DNA of 16,253 nucleotides from Brevundimonas sp. (lineage in GTDB: Bacteria; Pseudomonadota; Alphaproteobacteria; Caulobacterales; Caulobacteraceae): assembly GCA_031119155.1 (NCBI GenBank), contig JAVHYH010000007.1:1-16253 (forward strand), read 5' to 3'. Both the position numbers and the translations under genes were made by a program. Of this stretch, positions 1 through 4,982 are shown in pieces. Position 1 is the first letter of the stretch. Each line of letters starts with the position of its first letter. The notes below the pieces were generated by a model. The model saw nothing but the letters and a program-made list of their open reading frames with translations, was not told the origin of the DNA and searched no databases.

Positions 1-1
1 G

Positions 2-352
2 GGCTGGCCCGCCGGCTGGCACGGCGTCCACCTGCATGCGGTCGGCAAGTGCGAAGGCCCCGGCTTCACCACCGCCGGCGCCCATGTGAACCACGCCGAG
101 AACGCCCGCCCGCATGGTCTGCTGAACACCAGCGGCGGCCCTGACCTGGGCGACCTGCAAAACGTCTTCGCCCATGCCGACGGCACGGCGAACGCAGAGG
201 TCTACCTCTCCGGCGCCGGGCTTGCCGCAGCCGGCCATGACCTCATGGACACCGACGGCCTGTCCTTCCTCGTCCACGCCAACGCCGACGATCACGTCAG
301 CCAGCCCATCGGCGGCGCCGGCGCCCGCATCGCCTGCGGCGTGTTCGAGTAA
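2..352 (+). CDS. sodC: Cu/Zn superoxide dismutase, C-terminal part (5' end outside window)
   Basis: Periplasmic enzyme of the Cu/Zn superoxide dismutase family, which converts superoxide to hydrogen peroxide and oxygen. The reading frame is open from base 2 and ends with TAA at 350-352; the start and any signal peptide lie upstream of the window. Visible signatures are WHGVHLHAVGKC, which carries the HxH copper ligands, the AHVNH and RPHGLLN histidines of the metal loop, LGDLQN with the aspartate that binds zinc, LVHANADDH with another copper histidine, and the end IGGAGARIACGVFE, whose cysteine normally pairs with the one in GKCEG. One oddity: the position usually occupied by the third zinc histidine (GPHxGDL) reads GPDLGDL here. 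Family assignment is secure; activity is inferred. Confidence 0.95.
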   Translation, partial: GWPAGWHGVHLHAVGKCEGPGFTTAGAHVNHAENARPHGLLNTSGGPDLGDLQNVFAHADGTANAEVYLSGAGLAAAGHDLMDTDGLSFLVHANADDHVSQPIGGAGARIACGVFE

Positions 353-372
353 GCCTCCACAGGCTTGATATT

Positions 373-413
373 CAGGGGCCATGCCGTCCATCGTGCGGCA
401 TGGCCCTGCTTTT
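373..413 (+). terminator. Rho-independent-type terminator after sodC, overlapping the next start codon
   Basis: An 11-bp perfect stem (376-386 GGGCCATGCCG with 396-406 CGGCATGGCCC) is extended by two or three more pairs around one bulged G. The loop is 9 nt, and the right arm runs into TGCTTTT at 407-413. It begins about 20 nt after the sodC stop, as expected for its terminator. The right arm contains the ATG (400-402) of the following gene. Confidence 0.7.
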
Positions 414-1443
414 CGGCGATCCCGTACCGACCTTCTCCGCCCCGGGGGTGAGCAATCCCCGCTACGTCTTCGACACGGCGGCGGGGCGCTATCTCGTGCT
501 GGCCATCGTGCCCGCCGGCCCCGCGGTGGACCGCGCCCTGAAGATCATCGAGGCCGGGCGCGCCCCCTTCAACGACGCCCACGCCAGCGCCTTCGTCCTG
601 ATCGTCGGCGAGGACGAGGCCCGCGCCGAGCGGCAGGACAGCCTGCCCGGCCTGCGCTTCCTGTTCGACCCCCAGGCCGCCGTCGCCGCCCGGTTCGACG
701 CCGCCTCGGACGAGCGCTGGCTGCTGGTCGATCCCGCTCTGCACATCATGGCCCTGGTCGGGGCCGAGGGCGCCGCCGGCCTTGTCCAGCGCGTGGCCCA
801 GCTCCCCTCACCCGTCCGCCACGGCGGCTTCACCGGCATGGCGCCGGTTCTCGTCACGCCCCGCATCTTCGAGCCCGGCTTCTGCGACCGGCTGATCGAC
901 CTGTACCGCACCACCGGCGGTGAGCCGTCGGGCTTCATGCGCGAGATCGACGGCGTCACCACCCTGATGATGAATGACCAGCACAAGCGCCGGTCTGACG
1001 TCCTCATCGAGGAGGAGGCCCTGCAGAAACAGGCCGTCGCCCGCCTCAATCGCCGCCTGATCCCCCAGATCGAAAAGGCTTTCAACTTCACCCCGACGCG
1101 CATCGAACGCTATCTGGTCGCCCGCTACGACGCAGACACCGGCGGCTTCTTCCGCCCGCACCGCGACAACACCACCAAGGGTACGGCCCACCGCCGCTTC
1201 GCCGTCTCGATCAATCTGAACAGCGACTACGACGGCGGCGACCTGCGCTTCCCCGAGTTCGGGGACCGGACCTACCGCCCGCCCCCCGGCGGCGCCTGCG
1301 TCTTCTCCTGCTCGATCCTGCACGAGGCGACGCCGGTCACCCGCGGCGAACGCTTCGCCTTCCTGCCGTTCCTCTATGACGAGGCGGCGGCGAAGATCCG
1401 GGAAGAGAACCTGCAGTACCTGGACCCCGCGCTTACGGGGTGA
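400..1443 (+). CDS. Two-domain protein: cysteine-free thioredoxin-like domain fused to a 2OG-Fe(II) dioxygenase domain
   Basis: The 347-residue product has two parts. Residues 1 to about 145 resemble an AhpC/peroxiredoxin fold: GDPVPTF at the N-terminus, then GRYLVLAIVPAG where the peroxidatic cysteine loop would be, but no cysteine occurs anywhere in this part. Residues about 150-345 form an Fe(II)/2-oxoglutarate dioxygenase domain of the prolyl-4-hydroxylase type, with iron ligands H254 and D256 (FRPHRDN) and H308 (SILHEATPV), and R318 in RGERFAF as the likely 2-oxoglutarate-binding arginine. The oxygenase half therefore looks active; the substrate is unknown. No other in-frame start exists upstream back to sodC, and GTG 448 would remove the conserved GDPVPTF. 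No clear Shine-Dalgarno precedes ATG 400, which lies within the sodC terminator stem. Confidence 0.85.
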   Translation: MALLFGDPVPTFSAPGVSNPRYVFDTAAGRYLVLAIVPAGPAVDRALKIIEAGRAPFNDAHASAFVLIVGEDEARAERQDSLPGLRFLFDPQAAVAARFDAASDERWLLVDPALHIMALVGAEGAAGLVQRVAQLPSPVRHGGFTGMAPVLVTPRIFEPGFCDRLIDLYRTTGGEPSGFMREIDGVTTLMMNDQHKRRSDVLIEEEALQKQAVARLNRRLIPQIEKAFNFTPTRIERYLVARYDADTGGFFRPHRDNTTKGTAHRRFAVSINLNSDYDGGDLRFPEFGDRTYRPPPGGACVFSCSILHEATPVTRGERFAFLPFLYDEAAAKIREENLQYLDPALTG

Positions 1444-1481
1444 AGGCGGCAGGCTGAAACGCCGTAGCGGCCCCGTCGTCT

Positions 1482-1532
1482 CCTCCCCGTCGCCCAGCGA
1501 TGGGGAGGGGGACCGCGAGGCGGTGGAGGGGC
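1482..1532. repeat. Intergenic palindromic repeat, GGGGAGGGGG type (copy 1)
   Basis: CCTCCCCGTCGC (1482-1493) pairs with GCGATGGGGAGG (1497-1508) apart from one G-T wobble, leaving a 3-nt loop. It is followed by GGGACC, a short ACCGC/GCGGT hairpin and GGTGGAGGGGCT. The same modular layout recurs at 10759-10818. It lies 38 nt after the dioxygenase gene, a typical place for REP-like elements. Function is unknown; transcript-end protection or termination is possible. Confidence 0.75.
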
Positions 1533-1619
1533 TCTTCACCTCAGGTGCCGAAAGCGGACGCGGAAAACGTCGGCAACGGGTGAGTAGCGGACGTCGTTTG
1601 GGCAGTAGGACTCGGTTCG

Positions 1620-1814
1620 CTACCGCTTCCGTATCGCCGTAACCGTAGCGATCGCCAAGACCACCACAATCGGCCCTCCCAGCCCTACCCAAAACCAAGG
1701 GCTGATAGGGAATGGCTTGATAATCCAGTTCCCGACATGCCAAGCCATCCAAAGGACAGTCGCCACCCACAACAGGCGGTCAAGCATCTTGGACGAGATC
1801 GACCTCTTGGTCAT
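1620..1814 (-). CDS. Small two-helix membrane protein, function unknown (64 aa)
   Basis: The product starts MTKRSISSKMLDRLLW and has two hydrophobic segments, residues about 14-32 and 40-61, separated by a short PFPISP turn and ending in the positive tail IRKR. Positive residues before helix 1 and after helix 2 suggest that both ends are cytoplasmic. ATG at 1814 is chosen because GGAG lies 8 nt upstream; the longer open frame to 2006 has no such support and runs into non-coding sequence. By hand count the gene is about 56% GC, visibly lower than its neighbours, which suggests recent acquisition or an orphan gene. It stands alone among repeats and I recognise no family. Confidence 0.6.
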   Translation of the reverse strand: MTKRSISSKMLDRLLWVATVLWMAWHVGNWIIKPFPISPWFWVGLGGPIVVVLAIATVTAIRKR

Positions 1815-1983
1815 TCTAACGGCTCCGACTTCGCCAAGAATGTCGCCGAACCCGAGCTTCCGCAATGGATCGAAAGCCGAACCGGCGCTTGTACGCCACT
1901 CCCGACACCTTCCATCCCTGCCAAACCCTGTCATCCGCCCCTGCCATCCCTGTCCTGGCGAAGCGGACAGTCGGGAGGCCGGC
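1815..1983. other. Non-coding stretch with a recurrent intergenic motif
   Basis: I see no gene here. The segment 1857-1880 (starting TTCCGCAATGGATCGAAAGC) reads FRNGSKAE in one frame, a string I recall from many spurious short proteins predicted in alphaproteobacterial intergenic DNA. It is probably a remnant of a widespread intergenic repeat and not coding sequence. Confidence 0.35.
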
Positions 1984-2047
1984 CTCACCTCTCCATTCGC
2001 CCTCAAGCGAATGGAGAGGACAGATCGGCGCTTCAGCGGCGATCAGG
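1984..2047 (+). repeat. Inverted repeat pair, left copy
   Basis: A 64-bp element that starts CTCACCTCTCCATTCGCC. It contains a perfect 12-bp hairpin (CTCTCCATTCGC with GCGAATGGAGAG, 6-nt loop) followed by GGACAGATCGGCG and a second hairpin with one mismatch around GATCGGCGCT/AGCGGCGATC. An inverted, diverged copy lies at 2128-2190. It does not code for protein. Confidence 0.75.
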
Positions 2048-2127
2048 TGAGGGCGGCTCCGTCAGGGCCGGATATGGCGCAAACACCGGTGTCGGCGGCC
2101 ACTCGCTGGCCACCTGCGCCGCCCCCT

Positions 2128-2190
2128 CCTGATCGGCGAAGACGCCGATCTGTCCTCCCCATCGCCTTGAAGGGGCGATGGAGAGGTGAG
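2128..2190 (-). repeat. Inverted repeat pair, right copy
   Basis: Read on the minus strand this starts CTCACCTCTCCATCGCC and ends GATCAGG, matching the copy at 1984-2047 almost base for base across both hairpins. Here the second hairpin is perfect (GATCGGCG with CGCCGATC). The first stem has changed on both sides so that pairing is kept, which suggests selection for the structure or expansion of a mobile repeat. Confidence 0.75.
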
Positions 2191-2310
2191 ACGCCCCTAC
2201 GACCAATTTCGACGCATCGCCATGCTAGGCTGTGCTCACTCGGGTCTTTGACAACCAAACACCCCGACGCAGCGGTTGAACCCCGCGCGCCAGCCCCCGC
2301 CTCAGGCGAA

Positions 2311-2350
2311 AATGTGCACGATGTGCACTCCATTTTTTCCGAGTGCACAT
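2311..2350. promoter_or_regulatory. ATGTGCAC repeat and 10-bp palindrome, possible binding site or hairpin
   Basis: ATGTGCAC occurs at 2312-2319 and again at 2321-2328. The second copy belongs to the perfect inverted repeat ATGTGCACTC (2321-2330) and GAGTGCACAT (2341-2350), separated by the T-rich spacer CATTTTTTCC. No gene start is nearby on either strand: the closest coding end is the ABC exporter stop at 2599. It may be a repeat-associated hairpin or a protein-binding site; the sequence alone does not decide. Confidence 0.4.
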
Positions 2351-2428
2351 TTGCCAGCATGTGTCGGGAGTGTCGGAAAGACAGGGTTTCGGCATTTTCA
2401 CCCTGACAGGGTCATCCCTGCCCCACCC

Positions 2429-2585
2429 GCTATCGTCATCCCGGGGGCGCGAAGCGAACCCCGGGACCCAGCGGCGCCGCGGCGGCGGCGAAACACTGAA
2501 GGACGAAGCTGAAAGACCGGCGCTCCCGACAGCTTCGCGCTCTCGCGCGCCGCTGGGTCCCGGCCTACGCCGGGATGACGACAGC
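2429..2585. repeat. 157-bp palindromic element, copy 1
   Basis: Terminal inverted repeats GCTATCGTCATCCCGG (2429-2444) and CCGGGATGACGACAGC (2570-2585) differ at one base. The inner stem pairs GGGACCCAGCGGCG with its complement CGCCGCTGGGTCCC. The centre includes GGCGAAACAC and CCGGCGCTCCCGACAGCTTCGC. A homologous element lies at 14812-14970. This one ends 13 nt from the stop codon of the ABC exporter gene, so it could also help end or stabilise that transcript. No transposase is present; it is a MITE- or REP-like element. Confidence 0.85.
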
Positions 2586-2598
2586 GCTGGGGGGACGG

Positions 2599-4449
2599 TC
2601 ACCCGCCCTTGAACTGCAGCTCCGCCAGACGCGCATACAGGCCGCCGCGGGCGATCAGGGCGGCGTGCGTGCCCTCCTCGACCACCTTGCCGTCCTCCAT
2701 CACCACGATGCGGTCGGCGCGCAGGACGGTGGCCAGACGGTGGGCGATGACCAGCGTGGTGCGGCTCTCCATCGCCTGGTCCAGCGCCGCCTGCACCAGT
2801 CGCTCGCTCTCGGCGTCCAGCGCCGAGGTGGCCTCGTCCAGCAGCAGGATCGGGGCCTCACGGACCAGAGCCCGGGCGATGGCCAGACGTTGCCGCTGGC
2901 CGCCCGACAGGCTCTTGCCGCGCTCGCCCAGCGGCGTGTCGAACTGCTCCGGCAGGGCCTCCAGGAAGCCCAGCGCCTGCGCCTCCTCGGCGGCCGCGCG
3001 AACCTCCTCATCCGTCGCAGTTTCGCGCCCGAAGCGGATGTTTTCGCTGGCGGAACCCGAGAACAACGGCGCCTCCTGCGACACCCAGGCGAAGCGGTCG
3101 CGCACCGCCACCGGATCGGCGTCACGCACGTCCACCCCGTCCACCGACACCACGCCGGACTGCGGGTCGTAGAAGCGCAGCAGCAGGCGGAAGACGGTCG
3201 ACTTGCCCGCTCCCGACGGTCCGACCAGCGCCACCGTCTCGCCCGGCCGCACCGTCAGGCTGAAGCCCTTCAGGGCGGGCAGGTCCGGGCGGCCCGGATA
3301 GGCGAACTGCACCGCCGACATCGACACCTCGCCCGTCGCCGGCTCCGGCAGGGCGGTCGGCGCCTCGGGCGCGGCGATGGCGGCCTGGGCGCGCATCAGT
3401 TCGTCGATCCGCTCCATCGCGCCCGCCGCCTTCTGCACATCGCCCCAGCTCTCGCCCAGCGCCCCCACGGCGCCCGCCGCGAAGACCGACAGCAGCACGA
3501 ACTGCAGCAGGGCCCCGGGGCTCATCCGCCCGGCGATCACGTCCTGCGCGCCCAGCCACAGCACCAGCGTCACCCCGCCGAACATCACCACGATGATCAT
3601 GGCGGTCATCAGCGCCCGCGCCTTCATCCGGATCAGCGAGGAGTTGAAGGCGTCCTCGACCGCCGCGCCGAACCGGTTGACCGCGCTGGAGACGCGGCCG
3701 AAGGCCTGCACCGTCTCGATGGCGTCCACACTCTCGCCCGCGAAGCCCACGGCGTTGGCGAACCGATCCTGGGTCGCGACTGTCAGCTTCCTGACCCGGC
3801 GACCGAACAGGAAGATCGGCCCCAGCAGCAGCGGCACGACCAGCAGCACCAGCCCGGTCAGCTTGGGGCTGACCACGAACAGCAGGATCACCCCGCCGAC
3901 CAGCGTCAGGAAGTTGCGCAGGGCGAACGACACCGAGGTCGTCATCAGCGTCTCGACCAGGGCGATGTCGGTCGTCAGGCGGCTCAGCACCTCGCCGGTG
4001 CGGATGCGGGCATAGAAGGCCGGGTCCAGCGTCAGGATGCGGTCGAACAGCCCCTTGCGCAGGTCGGCCACGACCCGCTCGCCGGTCTTGGTCACATAGA
4101 AGTAGCGAATGGCGGTGGCGACGCCGAGGAAGACGGCGTTGGCGCCCAGCAGCATGAACCACAGGTTCAGCCCCGCCCCGCCGTTCTCGAAGCCGTGGTC
4201 GATGGCCCCGCGCGCCGCCGCCGTCAGGCTGAGGGAGGTCACCGTGGACAGGATCAGCCAGAACATGGCCATGACCAGATGGCCCTTGTGCCGCAGGGCG
4301 TAGGGCAGCAGGCGGGCCAGCGGCCGAATGTCGCGGCGCTTCTCGCGGCGACCGCCCGCCTCGCTCATCTGTTCGGCCAGCAAGGCCCCCGCCCCGGGGC
4401 GGCCCCGGAGGTCGGCGGAGTCACTGAAGGCGGGGTTTGTGTCGGTCAT
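2599..4449 (-). CDS. Half-size ABC exporter (fused transmembrane and ATPase domains)
   Basis: The 616-residue inner-membrane exporter has one six-helix transmembrane domain (about residues 45-330) followed by one ATPase domain (about 370-610), so it should act as a dimer. The ATPase motifs are complete: Walker A GPSGAGKS with K416, Q-loop WVSQEAP, signature LSGGQ at 514-518, Walker B LLLDEA with D538 and catalytic E539, and the switch H570 in IAHRLAT. The architecture is that of MsbA- or BmrA-like exporters of lipids or drugs; no substrate can be read from the sequence. ATG at 4449 (MTDTNPAF) is preferred because AGAGG lies 6 nt upstream; an in-frame extension to 4560 would run through the divergent promoter region of rpmE. 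The gene is transcribed alone. Confidence 0.93.
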   Translation of the reverse strand: MTDTNPAFSDSADLRGRPGAGALLAEQMSEAGGRREKRRDIRPLARLLPYALRHKGHLVMAMFWLILSTVTSLSLTAAARGAIDHGFENGGAGLNLWFMLLGANAVFLGVATAIRYFYVTKTGERVVADLRKGLFDRILTLDPAFYARIRTGEVLSRLTTDIALVETLMTTSVSFALRNFLTLVGGVILLFVVSPKLTGLVLLVVPLLLGPIFLFGRRVRKLTVATQDRFANAVGFAGESVDAIETVQAFGRVSSAVNRFGAAVEDAFNSSLIRMKARALMTAMIIVVMFGGVTLVLWLGAQDVIAGRMSPGALLQFVLLSVFAAGAVGALGESWGDVQKAAGAMERIDELMRAQAAIAAPEAPTALPEPATGEVSMSAVQFAYPGRPDLPALKGFSLTVRPGETVALVGPSGAGKSTVFRLLLRFYDPQSGVVSVDGVDVRDADPVAVRDRFAWVSQEAPLFSGSASENIRFGRETATDEEVRAAAEEAQALGFLEALPEQFDTPLGERGKSLSGGQRQRLAIARALVREAPILLLDEATSALDAESERLVQAALDQAMESRTTLVIAHRLATVLRADRIVVMEDGKVVEEGTHAALIARGGLYARLAELQFKGG

Positions 4450-4460
4450 GGCCGCGCCTC

Positions 4461-4488
4461 TTGCCCCGGAACGCCCCCCGGTGTAAAC
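4461..4488 (+). promoter_or_regulatory. Candidate promoter for rpmE
   Basis: TTGCCCC at 4461-4467 and GTGTAAAC at 4481-4488, separated by 13 nt, loosely match the Caulobacter housekeeping consensus TTGaCgS-N10-14-GCTANAWC. Transcription would begin near 4495, giving a leader of about 90 nt before rpmE. The match is partial and is judged by eye only. Confidence 0.3.
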
Positions 4489-4501
4489 GCCGCCGCTCAC
4501 T

Positions 4502-4533
4502 CCCGCCGGTTCTGTCGGCGGGTTTCTCATTTT
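4502..4533 (+). promoter_or_regulatory. Terminator-like hairpin in the rpmE leader
   Basis: CCCGCCG (4502-4508) pairs perfectly with CGGCGGG (4516-4522) around a 7-nt loop, and TTTCTCATTTT follows. The upstream gene is divergent, so there is no plus-strand gene here to terminate. It lies just after the candidate promoter and could act as an attenuator of rpmE. Confidence 0.4.
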
Positions 4534-4583
4534 ACGCGCACGGACGGTCGGCATCGTCACCGCGCAGAGACCGGACGACGACC

Positions 4584-4808
4584 ATGAAGGCGGACACGCA
4601 CCCCGACTACCACTTCATCACCGTGGTGATGACCGATGGCAGCTCCTACCAGACCCGTTCGACCTACGGGAAAGAGGGCGCGACCCTGAACCTGGACATC
4701 GACCCGACGACTCACCCGGCCTGGACCGGCGGCAACCAGCAGCTGCTGGACCGCGGCGGCCGCGTTTCGCGCTTCAACAACAAGTTCGCCGGCTTCATCA
4801 AGAAGTAA
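4584..4808 (+). CDS. rpmE: 50S ribosomal protein L31 (bL31)
   Basis: This 74-residue protein of the large ribosomal subunit lies at the intersubunit bridge in known ribosomes. The sequence is typical from the start (MKADTHPDYHFITVVMTDG) to the end (GGRVSRFNNKFAGFIKK), and the length fits the family. It has no cysteines, so it is of the form lacking the zinc-binding CxxC motifs and should not depend on zinc. It stands as a single gene with a strong terminator 53 nt downstream. The ATG at 4584 is the only methionine that gives the family N-terminus; the upstream open frame is leader sequence. Confidence 0.97.
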   Translation: MKADTHPDYHFITVVMTDGSSYQTRSTYGKEGATLNLDIDPTTHPAWTGGNQQLLDRGGRVSRFNNKFAGFIKK

Positions 4809-4860
4809 GCGGCCCGCCGGTCTGGCTTTCCCGCCACACCGTCAGCGCAAGACGACAACG

Positions 4861-4897
4861 AAGGCGTCGGTCCCCCGGACCGGCGCCTTTCTGTTTG
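4861..4897 (+). terminator. Rho-independent terminator of rpmE
   Basis: AAGGCGTCGGTCC (4861-4873) pairs with GGACCGGCGCCTT (4877-4889) over 13 positions with one G-T wobble. The loop is CCC, and the T-rich tail TTTCTGTTTG follows. Confidence 0.9.
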
Positions 4898-4982
4898 TCC
4901 GGAACGCCGATAAGGTTCCCCGCGTTGGCTTTCGGGGCGTGGGCGTTGGGTCCGTGCGACGAAACGGACGAAGAGCGACGTG

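Noticed and set aside
808..1770. Minus-strand open frame of 320 codons
   Set aside because: It is antisense to the dioxygenase gene, crosses an intergenic palindromic repeat and has no recognisable domain or ribosome binding site.
1717..2406. Plus-strand open frame of 229 codons in the gene-poor region
   Set aside because: It covers the antisense of the small membrane protein gene and both inverted repeat copies; its translation simply reads palindromes.
2043..2602. Minus-strand open frames of 105 and 125 codons
   Set aside because: They read through palindromic repeats. Such strings are common spurious predictions in high-GC genomes.
4450..4560. N-terminal extension of the ABC exporter to 4560
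   Set aside because: ATG 4449 has a good ribosome binding site, and the extension covers the rpmE promoter and leader hairpin.
2575..4587. Long plus-strand open frame of 670 codons
   Set aside because: It is antisense to the ABC exporter, whose ATPase motifs are all intact. The translation is low-complexity, rich in Q, H, R and G, as expected for the mirror of a GC-rich gene.
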